Assembly: GCF_001425945.1 (NCBI RefSeq)
Contig: NZ_LMEB01000001.1
Span: 372,001-436,000 of the forward strand
Source: Brevundimonas sp. Root1279
Lineage (GTDB): Bacteria > Pseudomonadota > Alphaproteobacteria > Caulobacterales > Caulobacteraceae
DNA length: 64,000 nt
Direction: 5' to 3'
The notes under the pieces are model-generated. The model had not been told where the DNA came from, did not search any database, and worked only from the letters and a program-made list of their open reading frames with translations. How positions within the stretch are numbered: the first letter of the stretch is position 1; each line of letters starts with the position of its first letter. This document shows positions 1 through 8,659 of the stretch, in pieces. The translations under genes were made by a program, and so were the position numbers.

Positions 1-1
1 T

Positions 2-694
<693 letters not shown>

Positions 695-765
695 GGCCGC
701 TCAAGAGGGCTACGAAGTTCCGTATTGTGCGTTAGGGTGCCCGCCCTCGCAGTTCAGGACTTCGC

Positions 766-1644
766 ATGCCCGCCCATTCCCGCCGCCTTCGCAAGGCCGT
801 GCTGCCCGTCGCCGGCCTCGGCACCCGCGTGCTGCCCGGCACCAAGACCACGCCGAAGGAGCTGCTCAACGTCGTCGACCGGCCGATCCTCAGCTACATC
901 GTGGAAGAGGCGCGTGAGGCCGGGATCGAGCACATCGTCTTCGTGACGGGGCGCTCGAAGGGGGCGATCGAGGACTATTTCGACCACCAGGTCGAGCTCG
1001 AGGCCCAGCTGCTGGCCAAGGGCAAGACGGACATCCTGGAGATGATGAACGCCGAGCTGGCCAGCGCCGGCGAGATGAGCTTCACCCGCCAGATGCAGCC
1101 CAAGGGGCTGGGTCACGCGGTCTGGTGCGCCCGCGACATCATCGGCGACGAGCCGTTCGCCGTGATCCTGCCGGACGTCATCGTCGACGGCCAGCCGGGC
1201 GCGCTGAAGCAGCTGGCCGATGTCTACGCCGAGGTCGGCGGCAACGTCATCGGCGTCGAGTCGGTGCCCGAGAGCGAGACCCACAAATACGGCATCGTGG
1301 ATCCCGACGGCCGCGACGGCGACCGCATCCGCATGAAGGGGATGGTCGAGAAGCCGCCGCGCGGCGAGGCGCCGTCTAACCTGTCGATCTCGGGCCGCTA
1401 CATCCTGCAGCCGGAAATCTTCAACATTCTCGAGACCCAGGAGCGCGGGGCGGGCGGCGAGATCCAGCTGACCGACGGCATGGCGCGGCTGATGCGCGAC
1501 CAGATGTTCACTGCGGTCGAGTACGCCGGGGTGACGCACGACTGCGGCGACAAGATCGGCCTGCTGCGCGCCAACGTCGCCCTGGCCCTGAAGCGTCAGG
1601 ATCTCGGCGAGGCGGCGCGCGCCGCCATCACCGCCCTTCTCTGA
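766..1644 (+). CDS. galU: UTP--glucose-1-phosphate uridylyltransferase
   Basis: GalU makes UDP-glucose from UTP and glucose-1-phosphate for envelope polysaccharides. The protein is 292 residues, normal for the bacterial family. The nucleotide-binding signature GLGTRVLPGTKTTPKE lies at about residues 17-32, and the family blocks QPKGLGHAVWCARD and EKPPRGEAPSNLSISGRYIL follow. The ATG at 766 leaves a short basic N-terminus (MPAHSRRLRKAVLPVAG), which is typical. It lies downstream of glmS and converges with a small lipoprotein gene only 6 bases away. Confidence 0.95.
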   Translation: MPAHSRRLRKAVLPVAGLGTRVLPGTKTTPKELLNVVDRPILSYIVEEAREAGIEHIVFVTGRSKGAIEDYFDHQVELEAQLLAKGKTDILEMMNAELASAGEMSFTRQMQPKGLGHAVWCARDIIGDEPFAVILPDVIVDGQPGALKQLADVYAEVGGNVIGVESVPESETHKYGIVDPDGRDGDRIRMKGMVEKPPRGEAPSNLSISGRYILQPEIFNILETQERGAGGEIQLTDGMARLMRDQMFTAVEYAGVTHDCGDKIGLLRANVALALKRQDLGEAARAAITALL

Positions 1645-1650
1645 AGCGAA

Positions 1651-1869
1651 TTACCGCGCGCGGATCGGACCGCCGCGGATCATGCAGACGTTGTCGAGCT
1701 CGGGGCGGCCGGTATTGGCGCCGGAAGCCTGCAGGATGCCCTCGCGCGCCTTGCAGTCGGCGGCCAGCCGCTCAAGTTCGGTCTGCTCCGGACCCGGCGT
1801 CGCGGTCGAGGCGCAGGCGCCGAGCGCCAGAGCGGCCGAAAGGACGAGGGAGGTGAGGGCGATACGCAT
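1651..1869 (-). CDS. Small predicted lipoprotein of unknown function
   Basis: A 72-residue protein begins with a hydrophobic signal (MRIALTSLVLSAALALGAC) whose LGAC lipobox predicts lipidation of Cys19 and export to the periplasmic face of a membrane. The mature part is about 54 residues, mostly polar, with two further cysteines that could form a disulfide. It converges with galU and lies downstream of the hydrolase gene on the same strand. I do not recognise a named family. The lipobox and compact convergent packing make it a believable gene. Confidence 0.6.
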   Translation of the reverse strand: MRIALTSLVLSAALALGACASTATPGPEQTELERLAADCKAREGILQASGANTGRPELDNVCMIRGGPIRAR

Positions 1870-1907
1870 GAACAGTCTCCAGGATGACCGTATAATGCAA
1901 AGCTTGT

Positions 1908-2645
1908 TCAGCGGTTCCTGTCTACCGCGTCGATGAGACGCTCCAGCTCGGCGGGCGCGGACAGGCGGTGGTCGCCGCCCTCGATCAGGTCCAGCCGCAC
2001 GTCGCCGCCGGTCAGCCGCTCGACCAGGGCCGCCGCGTGACGCCAGGGCACGACGTCGTCGGCCCGGCCCTGCAGAATGTGCACGGGCGCGGCGATTTCG
2101 ATCGCGCCGTCCAGCAGCAGCCAGTCGCGGGCCTCCTCGAACATGCGGCGAGTCAGGACGTATTCGCCGAGCCCTTCCTCGACGATCAGGGCTTCGCCGT
2201 CACGGACGATGGCCTGGCGAATGTGGTCGGCCAGGCCGGGCCACATCAGCCGCTCGGTGAAGTCCTGGGCCGGGTTGACCAGCACCAGCCCCTGGACCCG
2301 GTCGGGCCGCGCCAGCGTCGCCAGCAGGGCGACCCAGCCGCCCATGGACGAGCCGACCGGAATGACCGGCCCCTCGAGGCTGTCGATCAGGCCGACGGCG
2401 TCCTCGCGCCAGCGGCCGATGGTGGCCTGGCGCCAGTCGCCGGACGACTGGCCGTGGGCGAAATGGTCGTAGCGGACGTAGTTCCAGCCGCGCTCCCGCG
2501 CCGCCGCGTCCAGCGCCAGCGCCTTGGTCCCCTCCATGTCCGAGCGGAAGCCGCCGATCCAGAGCACGGTCGGGCCGGCGCCGCGGACCCGCTTCAGGGC
2601 CAGGGTCTCGCCGTCGGGGCGATGCAGGCGTTCGACGTCGTCCAT
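1908..2645 (-). CDS. Alpha/beta hydrolase, ABHD10-like
   Basis: A 245-residue cytosolic alpha/beta hydrolase. The oxyanion region IGGFRSDMEGTKA and the nucleophile elbow GSSMG (Ser100) match the ABHD10/thioesterase-like branch. The acid is likely Asp in GRADDVVP and the base His in GGDHRLS near the C-terminus. Family members hydrolyse thioesters or esters; the substrate here is unknown. I chose the ATG at 2645 over one 17 codons upstream because GAGAGGAA sits just before it. It is divergent from the GT9 gene at 2717. Confidence 0.85.
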   Translation of the reverse strand: MDDVERLHRPDGETLALKRVRGAGPTVLWIGGFRSDMEGTKALALDAAARERGWNYVRYDHFAHGQSSGDWRQATIGRWREDAVGLIDSLEGPVIPVGSSMGGWVALLATLARPDRVQGLVLVNPAQDFTERLMWPGLADHIRQAIVRDGEALIVEEGLGEYVLTRRMFEEARDWLLLDGAIEIAAPVHILQGRADDVVPWRHAAALVERLTGGDVRLDLIEGGDHRLSAPAELERLIDAVDRNR

Positions 2646-2716
2646 GGCCGTTCCTCTCGCGAAATCGTTCGGGGACTGATAGCGAACCGAAGCCACCTAA
2701 GCGAAGGCTGAACCGC

Positions 2717-3682
2717 GTGTCCGAACCCAAAGTCCTGTTCGTCACCTCCAACCGCATCGGCGATTGCGTGATCTCCTCGGGGATCATCCGCGAGATCGGG
2801 CGGCAGATCCCGGGCGCGCGCATCACCGTGGCCTGCGGCCGACCGCCGGCGCCCTTCTTCCGCTCGGCTCCGGGCGTCGAGCGGGTCATCATCCTCGACA
2901 AGAAGAAGATGGCCGGACACTGGGTCGACCTGTGGAAGCAGGTGGTCGGGACCCGCTGGGAGATGGTCATCGACATCCGCGGCTCGGCGCTGAGCTATCT
3001 GATCCCGGCCAGACGGCGGGTGGTCTACAACCGCTCGTGGGAGACCGGGGTGCGCAAGGTCGAGATGGTGTCGCGCCTGATGGGCTCGGCGACTCCGCTC
3101 GATCCGGAGATCTGGCTGGACGACCAGGCCCGCACCGAGGCGGCGGCGGTCATCGATCCGCAGCTGGGAGGCGGCGCCGGACCAGGGCCGATCCTCGCCC
3201 TGGCGCCGATCGCGCACCAGCCCGGCAAGAGCTGGCCGGCCGAGCGCTGGGGCGCCCTTGTCGAGAAGCTGAAGGCCGAGCCCCGCTTCGACGGTTGGCG
3301 CTTCATGCCCGTCGGCGGACCCGGCGACCGGCCGCCGGCGACCCCGGCCCTGCAGGCGGCGGGCGAGCGCGGCATCGACTTCGTCGGCAAGGGCGACATC
3401 CTGGCCTCGGCCGCGGCGATCGAGCGCGCCGCGATGTTCGTGGGCAACGATTCCGGCCTGATGCACGTCTCGGCGGCGCTCGGCGGGCCGACGCTCGGCC
3501 TGTTCGGCCCGACCGAGTGGTGGCTGTACGGCCCGTGGGGCCCGAAGACCCGCACAGCCGCCTCAAACGAGACCCGCGGTCAGTTCGCCCCCATCGAAGA
3601 CCTCACCGTCGACCATGTGTTCGACGCCGTGGTGGCCTTGCACGACGCCTACATCGCGCCGGAAATGCCCGCCAAACCTTGA
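2717..3682 (+). CDS. Glycosyltransferase family 9 (heptosyltransferase-like)
   Basis: A 321-residue GT-B enzyme of family 9, which normally transfers heptose from ADP-heptose to the LPS core at the inner face of the inner membrane. The N-terminus [20 protein letters not shown] and the donor-site block [26 protein letters not shown] are family signatures. It starts at GTG 2717. A single stand-alone GT9 gene here does not identify the exact sugar or acceptor. Confidence 0.85.
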   Translation: MSEPKVLFVTSNRIGDCVISSGIIREIGRQIPGARITVACGRPPAPFFRSAPGVERVIILDKKKMAGHWVDLWKQVVGTRWEMVIDIRGSALSYLIPARRRVVYNRSWETGVRKVEMVSRLMGSATPLDPEIWLDDQARTEAAAVIDPQLGGGAGPGPILALAPIAHQPGKSWPAERWGALVEKLKAEPRFDGWRFMPVGGPGDRPPATPALQAAGERGIDFVGKGDILASAAAIERAAMFVGNDSGLMHVSAALGGPTLGLFGPTEWWLYGPWGPKTRTAASNETRGQFAPIEDLTVDHVFDAVVALHDAYIAPEMPAKP

Positions 3683-3785
3683 AGAAACGCCTTTTCGCGG
3701 TCATATAGGCCGCTTGAGGGGAGCGCCGCGATCCGTCGCGCGTTCCGACTCGTCTGAATTCCGGCCACACAAGGAAACGACGCCC

Positions 3786-4319
3786 ATTCGCCGTCCGATG
3801 CAAACGCCGCCCGTCAAAGACGGGCCGCCCATGAACCAAGAAATCCGCGCGCCGCGCGTTCTGCTCATTGATCAGAACGGCGAAAAGCAGGGCGTCATGC
3901 CGACGTCCGCCGCGCTGGAAGCCGCCGAAGAGGCGGGCATGGACCTGGTTCAGATCGTCTCCACGTCCGAGCCGCCGGTTTGCAAAATTCTCGACTACGG
4001 CAAATTCCGCTTCCAGGAGCAGAAGAAGAAGGCCGAGGCCCGCAAGCGTCAGAAGATCGTCGAGCTCAAGGAGATCAAACTCCGTCCGAACATCGACACC
4101 CACGACTATGAGGTGAAGGCCAAGGCCATGCACCGCTTCTTCGAGGAGGGCGACAAGGTGAAGGTCACCCTGCGCTTCCGCGGTCGTGAAATGGCGCACC
4201 CCGAGCTGGGCATGAAGCTGCTCAACAAGGTCCAGGCGGATTTCGAGGAAATCGCCAAGGTCGAATACGCGCCGCGTATGGAAGGCCGTCAGATGATCAT
4301 GATCCTGGCGCCGAAGTAG
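3786..4319 (+). CDS. infC: Translation initiation factor IF-3, ATT start codon
   Basis: IF-3 binds the 30S subunit and checks start-codon and initiator-tRNA pairing. The 177-residue protein has the N-terminal domain ([35 protein letters not shown]), a basic linker ([11 protein letters not shown]) and the C-terminal domain ([18 protein letters not shown]). I start it at ATT 3786: AAGGA lies 10 bases upstream, and this gives a length close to E. coli IF-3 (180 residues), which also uses ATT. ATG codons in frame at 3798 and 3831 would shorten the N-terminus. A strong terminator follows at 4345. It is separated from rpmI-rplT, unlike the usual operon. Confidence 0.93.
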   Translation: MRRPMQTPPVKDGPPMNQEIRAPRVLLIDQNGEKQGVMPTSAALEAAEEAGMDLVQIVSTSEPPVCKILDYGKFRFQEQKKKAEARKRQKIVELKEIKLRPNIDTHDYEVKAKAMHRFFEEGDKVKVTLRFRGREMAHPELGMKLLNKVQADFEEIAKVEYAPRMEGRQMIMILAPK

Positions 4320-4344
4320 ACTTCAGGTCCGATCCGAAAATCAG

Positions 4345-4374
4345 ACGCCCCGGTCCATCGGCCGGGGCGTTTTC
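4345..4374 (+). terminator. Rho-independent terminator after infC
   Basis: An 8 bp GC stem, CGCCCCGG (4346-4353) pairing with CCGGGGCG (4362-4369), has an 8-base loop and is followed by TTTT. It lies 26 bases after the infC stop and separates infC from the MFS gene. Confidence 0.85.
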
Positions 4375-4393
4375 GCATCCGCGGGGTGGCGCC

Positions 4394-5671
4394 GTGGAGC
4401 CGAGCCGCTATGAGGAAGTCGTGACCGAAGCCGCCCCCTCTCCGGACAAGTCCCGATCCGTCCTGGCGGTGTTGTTCGGCGTGGTCTTCATCAACCTCGT
4501 CGGCTTCGGCATCGTCATTCCGCTGCTGCCCTTCTACGGCAAGAGCTTCGGCGTCGAGGCCTGGCAAGTGGCCCTGCTGTTCTCGGCCTATTCGCTGGGC
4601 CAGTTCTTCGCCGAGCCGTTCTGGGGCCGCCTGTCGGACCGCATCGGCCGCAAGCCGGTGCTGATGGTCACGGTCGCCGCCAACGCGCTGGGCTACCTGG
4701 CCCTGGCCTTCGCGCCGAACATCTGGATCGCGATCGGCGTGCGTCTGTTCACCGGCCTGGGGGCGGGCAATATCTCGACTATCCAGGGCTATGTCGCCGA
4801 CGTCACCCCGCCCGAGCGCCGCGCCGGCCGCATGGGGCTGATCGGGGCCGCCTTCGGTCTCGGCTTCATCGTCGGGCCGGGCCTGGGCGGGCTGCTGACC
4901 CGCGAGGATCTCGGCCATCTCGGCTATCAGCTGCCGATGTTCGTGGCCGCCGGCATGTGCCTCGTGGCCGTCCTGGGCATCGCCGTCCTGCTGCGCGAGA
5001 GCCGCTCGCCGGCCGACCCGGCCGCGCCGCGTCCGCCCTTCCTGCGCGGCCTGCACGACGCCGCGGCCAATCCGGTGGTGTCGCGGGTCCTGCTGGTGAC
5101 GCTGATCTACATGGCCGGTTTCGCCGGCATGGAGTCGACCTTCGGCCTCTGGGCCGAGGCCCACTACGGCTGGGGCGCCCGCGAGGTCGGCCTGAGCTTC
5201 ATGGCCGTGGGCATCGTCTCGACCGTCTGCCAGGGCCTGATCGCCGGCCGCCTGGCGCGGCGCTTCGGCGAAGCGCGGGTGCTGGCCGTCGGCTGCCTTA
5301 TCTTCGGTACGGGCCTGATCGGCCAGATCGCGATGAGCCGCCTCTATCCTGGGCAGCCGCTGCTGGTCCCGGCCTTCATGGCCTTCGGCGCCTTCGGCAT
5401 GGCGATGACGATGCCCAACATCTCCGCCCTGATCTCACGCTCCGTCGATCCGGAGCGCCAAGGGGCGATGCTGGGGCTGAACATGGCGGCCAGTTCGCTG
5501 GCGCGGATCGGCGGGCCGATCGCCGCCGGCGGCATCTTCACCTATGTCGGCCACGACTGGCCCTTCCTGATCGGGGCGGCCTTCACCGTCCCGGCGGCGG
5601 TGATGGCCGTCAACGCCGGCCGCGCCTTCCGTCGCCGACAAGTCCAGCCGGCGGCGCAACCGGCCGAATAG
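4394..5671 (+). CDS. MFS drug-type efflux transporter (TetA-like, DHA1)
   Basis: A 425-residue inner-membrane transporter with about 12 predicted helices. The first helix GFGIVIPLLPFYG and the loop 2-3 motif GRLSDRIGRKPVL are typical of the TetA-like DHA1 antiporter group, which exports small molecules in exchange for protons. The GTG at 4394 gives a 30-residue polar N-terminus; a GTG ten codons later is also possible. The infC terminator precedes it, so it is probably transcribed on its own. The substrate cannot be read from the sequence, and tetracycline resistance should not be assumed. Confidence 0.85.
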   Translation: MEPSRYEEVVTEAAPSPDKSRSVLAVLFGVVFINLVGFGIVIPLLPFYGKSFGVEAWQVALLFSAYSLGQFFAEPFWGRLSDRIGRKPVLMVTVAANALGYLALAFAPNIWIAIGVRLFTGLGAGNISTIQGYVADVTPPERRAGRMGLIGAAFGLGFIVGPGLGGLLTREDLGHLGYQLPMFVAAGMCLVAVLGIAVLLRESRSPADPAAPRPPFLRGLHDAAANPVVSRVLLVTLIYMAGFAGMESTFGLWAEAHYGWGAREVGLSFMAVGIVSTVCQGLIAGRLARRFGEARVLAVGCLIFGTGLIGQIAMSRLYPGQPLLVPAFMAFGAFGMAMTMPNISALISRSVDPERQGAMLGLNMAASSLARIGGPIAAGGIFTYVGHDWPFLIGAAFTVPAAVMAVNAGRAFRRRQVQPAAQPAE

Positions 5672-5756
5672 CCGAGCCGTCCTTATTCGGCCTATTGGCT
5701 AGGCCGCCCAACGCTCCTAAAAGTTGCGCTTACCTGCAAGGCTTGGGGGCCGTCCG

Positions 5757-7694
5757 ATGTATATGCGTAATCTCTCCGTCGCTGTGGCGGCGGCCGTTTC
5801 GACGCTGGCCGCAGCGCCTGCCGTGCTCGCCCAGCCGGCGCCGATCGAGGCCTATGCGGCCCTGCCGGCGATCCAGGCCACGGCGGTGTCCCCGGACGGA
5901 GCCAATCTCGCCTACATCCGCCGCACGGGGGACAGCGCCAGCGTCGTCGCCCAGGCCCGCACGGGCGAAGTCCTGGTGACCATCGACGTCAGCGACCGCA
6001 CCGCGCGCAGCGTCTTCTGGGCGTCGCCCGACCATGTCGTCATCCAGAGCACCGTCATCGAACACCTGCCCGGGTTCGCGGCGCCTTTGACCTTCGCCCA
6101 GCTGGACATCGTGAACGTCCGGACGCGGCAGGTCTCGCGCGCGCTGCGCAAGGCGGACCGCGCCGTGATCACGGGCAGCTGGGGGCATGTGGTCGGGACC
6201 TATCGCGGCGAGCCGGTCCTGTACGTCCAGACCCTGACCATGGAGACCCAGAGCCGCATTCCGTCGCTGGACGTCTATCGCGTGGGACTGGACGACGGCC
6301 GCGGCCGCCTTCACCAGGTGGGCGCCGAGGACACGCGGGACTATGTCGTGCGCCGTGACGGGACGATCGCCGCCCGGGTCACCTACGACGACGAGACGGG
6401 CGTCTGGCGCGTGCTGACGCCGGCGGGCGGCAATTGGCGCGAGATCCTGAGCCGACGCCAGCTGCTGGACATGCCGTCCCTCGTGGGCCTCGGCCGCAGC
6501 GAAGACACCGTCCTCCTCAGCGAACTGCGCGAGGATGGCCCGGTTCTGGTGGAGATCTCGCTGGCCGACGGCTCCGAGGTCGCCGAGCATGACAACAATG
6601 GCCTGGCCGGCATCCTGCGCGACAATCGCGGCCTGATGATCGGTCTGAGCCACGAGGGCCTGACCCAGGACTACACCCTGTTCTCGCCCGACATCCAGGC
6701 CGTCTGGGCGAAGCTGCAGCAAGGCCTGCCGGGGCGCCAGCTGACCCTCGGCGACATCAACGACGATCTGAGCGTGCTGGTCTTCCACTCCGAAGGCGCC
6801 GGTGATCCGGGCACGACCTACGTCTACGACGGCGCACGCCAGAGCGTGTCCCTGGTCGGCCGCGACTATCCGGACCTCAAGCCGGCCGACGTCGGTCAGG
6901 TTTCGGTGCTGCGCTACTCCGCCTCGGACGGTCGCGAGTTGTTCGGCTACCTGACCCGCCCGGCTTCGGGCGGCGACCGCAACCTGCCGCTGATCATCAT
7001 GCCGCACGGCGGCCCGGAAAGCCGCGACCACGCCGGCTTCGACTGGTGGGCCCAGGCCATGGCCTCGCGCGGCTATCTGGTGTTCCAGCCGCAATTCCGC
7101 GGCTCCGACGGCTTCGGCCAGGAACTTCTGGAAGCCGGTTACGGCGAGTATGGCCGCAAGATGCAGACCGATCTGTCAGACGCGGTGGACTATCTGGTCA
7201 AGGGGGGGCTGGCGGACCGCAACCGGGTCTGCATCGTCGGGGCCAGCTACGGCGGCTATGCGGCGCTGGCCGGCATGACCCTGCAGCAGGACATCTATCG
7301 ATGCGCCGTCGCCGTCGCTCCGGTCGCCGACCTGACGCGCAAGCTGGAGCTCGACCGTCGGCGGGGCGGCCGCGACCGCGAGAACACGTCCCTGCGGTAC
7401 TGGATGCGCTTCATCGGCGTCGATCGCGACAATGATCCGCTGCTGGCCGAACTGTCGCCTTCGCAGCACGCCGCGCAGGCCCAGGGGCCCATCCTGCTCA
7501 TCCACGGCCGCGCCGACACCGTCGTGCCGTTCGAGCACAGCACCATCATGGAGCGCGCTCTGCGCCAGGCGGGCAAGGACGTCGAACTGATCCCGCTCGA
7601 CGGCGAGGACCACTATCTGTCCCTGCCGGCCACCCGGCGGCAGATGCTGGCCGAAACCATCGAGTTCCTCGAAGCGCACAATCCGCCGCGCTGA
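5757..7694 (+). CDS. Secreted S9-family (prolyl-oligopeptidase-like) serine peptidase, copy 1
   Basis: A 645-residue exported peptidase of family S9. A signal peptide (MYMRNLSVAVAAAVSTLAAAP, ending AVLA before QPAPIEAY) is followed by a beta-propeller-like region (about 40-390) and an alpha/beta hydrolase domain. The catalytic triad is visible: Ser497 in GASYGGY, Asp587 in HGRADTVVP and His619 in GEDHYLS. I start at ATG 5757, preceded by GGGGG, rather than a TTG 33 bases upstream that would disrupt the signal peptide. It is clearly paralogous to the gene at 8660: both share YGAL/YAAL after the signal, SRGY, YGRKMQTDLSD-like and the triad blocks. rpmI-rplT lies between the two. Confidence 0.9.
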   Translation: MYMRNLSVAVAAAVSTLAAAPAVLAQPAPIEAYAALPAIQATAVSPDGANLAYIRRTGDSASVVAQARTGEVLVTIDVSDRTARSVFWASPDHVVIQSTVIEHLPGFAAPLTFAQLDIVNVRTRQVSRALRKADRAVITGSWGHVVGTYRGEPVLYVQTLTMETQSRIPSLDVYRVGLDDGRGRLHQVGAEDTRDYVVRRDGTIAARVTYDDETGVWRVLTPAGGNWREILSRRQLLDMPSLVGLGRSEDTVLLSELREDGPVLVEISLADGSEVAEHDNNGLAGILRDNRGLMIGLSHEGLTQDYTLFSPDIQAVWAKLQQGLPGRQLTLGDINDDLSVLVFHSEGAGDPGTTYVYDGARQSVSLVGRDYPDLKPADVGQVSVLRYSASDGRELFGYLTRPASGGDRNLPLIIMPHGGPESRDHAGFDWWAQAMASRGYLVFQPQFRGSDGFGQELLEAGYGEYGRKMQTDLSDAVDYLVKGGLADRNRVCIVGASYGGYAALAGMTLQQDIYRCAVAVAPVADLTRKLELDRRRGGRDRENTSLRYWMRFIGVDRDNDPLLAELSPSQHAAQAQGPILLIHGRADTVVPFEHSTIMERALRQAGKDVELIPLDGEDHYLSLPATRRQMLAETIEFLEAHNPPR

Positions 7695-7752
7695 GTCCCT
7701 TTTCCTTGCCATCCGAGCGCGCTTCGACTAGAAGCCGCGCCTTCGCGTACCG

Positions 7753-7785
7753 AACCGCCGGGCGAACAGGCATGCCTGGGCGGTT
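7753..7785 (+). other. Inverted-repeat structure in rpmI leader
   Basis: AACCGCC (7753-7759) pairs with GGCGGTT (7779-7785), enclosing the perfect 12-base palindrome CAGGCATGCCTG. It lies 74 bases before rpmI and could be a leader structure for the ribosomal operon or a weak end signal for the peptidase gene. No named riboswitch or known r-protein leader is recognised. Confidence 0.4.
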
Positions 7786-7858
7786 CTTAATCAGGGCGAC
7801 CACCCTCGGGCTCAAGTAGCTCGAAGAGCGGTAGCCCACTCAAGATGAGAGAGTGAAA

Positions 7859-8056
7859 ATGCCGAAGCTGAAGACGAAGTCGGGCGCCAAGAAGCGCTTC
7901 AAATTCACCGCCACTGGCAAGGTCAAGGCCGGCGTCGCCGGCAAGCGCCACCGCCTGATCAGCCACAACTCGAAGTACATCCGCCAGAACCGCGGCACTT
8001 CGGTCATGGCCGACGCCGACGCCAAGAAGATCAAGTCCTACATGCCGTACGCCTGA
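7859..8056 (+). CDS. rpmI: Large ribosomal subunit protein bL35
   Basis: A 65-residue basic protein beginning [17 protein letters not shown], the canonical bL35 N-terminus, with the conserved block [12 protein letters not shown]. The start is ATG 7859 rather than the in-frame GTG two codons upstream. It is followed by rplT after 104 bases and was probably co-transcribed with it. Confidence 0.97.
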   Translation: MPKLKTKSGAKKRFKFTATGKVKAGVAGKRHRLISHNSKYIRQNRGTSVMADADAKKIKSYMPYA

Positions 8057-8160
8057 TCGGCGCACGCACTCCGGATCTGACCTCAGTAAGAATTTGAACG
8101 TTTCTCCTGAGCCGCGAGCGCTGAGCGCCGGGCCGGGGGACCCAATAGAAGGATAGCGAC

Positions 8161-8517
8161 ATGGCTCGCGTCACTCGGGGCGTTACGTCCCACGCCAAGC
8201 ACAAGAAGGTTCTGAAGCAGGCCAAGGGCTTCTACGGCCGCCGCAAGAACACCATCCGCACCGCCAAGGCGGCCGTCGACCGCGCCGGCCAGTACGCCTA
8301 CCGCGACCGCCGCAACAAGAAGCGCAACTTCCGCGCCCTGTGGATCCAGCGCATCAACGCCGCCGCCCGCATCGAAGGCTTCACCTACAGCCAATTCATG
8401 CACGGCCTGGGCAAGGCCGGCATCGAGCTGGACCGCAAGGTGCTCGCCGCCATGGCCGCCGACGAAGTCGCCTTCAAGGCGATCGCCGATCAGGTCCGCG
8501 GCGCCCTGGCCGCCTAA
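8161..8517 (+). CDS. rplT: Large ribosomal subunit protein bL20
   Basis: A 118-residue basic r-protein needed early in 50S assembly. The start [20 protein letters not shown] and the blocks [11 protein letters not shown] and [21 protein letters not shown] are diagnostic. In some bacteria L20 represses its own operon; no matching leader can be asserted here. A terminator follows directly, closing the two-gene operon. Confidence 0.98.
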   Translation: MARVTRGVTSHAKHKKVLKQAKGFYGRRKNTIRTAKAAVDRAGQYAYRDRRNKKRNFRALWIQRINAAARIEGFTYSQFMHGLGKAGIELDRKVLAAMAADEVAFKAIADQVRGALAA

Positions 8518-8543
8518 GCCAAGCGCACGTCGAGAACATGCAA

Positions 8544-8573
8544 AGCCCTCCGGTTCCGCCGGGGGGCTTTTTG
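8544..8573 (+). terminator. Rho-independent terminator after rplT
   Basis: AGCCCTCCGG (8544-8553) pairs with CCGGGGGGCT (8559-8568, one G-T pair) around a 5-base loop, followed by a run of five Ts including the last stem base. It lies 26 bases after rplT. Confidence 0.88.
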
Positions 8574-8659
8574 CTGTCCGGCGCCCCCAAACCGTCAAGC
8601 GACTTGAGATTACGGCGACGCATGGGATGATGGCCGCGATTGATCGCGGCGGGGGTTGC

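Noticed and set aside
4394..5671. Calling the MFS transporter a tetracycline-resistance determinant
   Set aside because: The resemblance is to the wider DHA1 group; the sequence alone does not show drug specificity.
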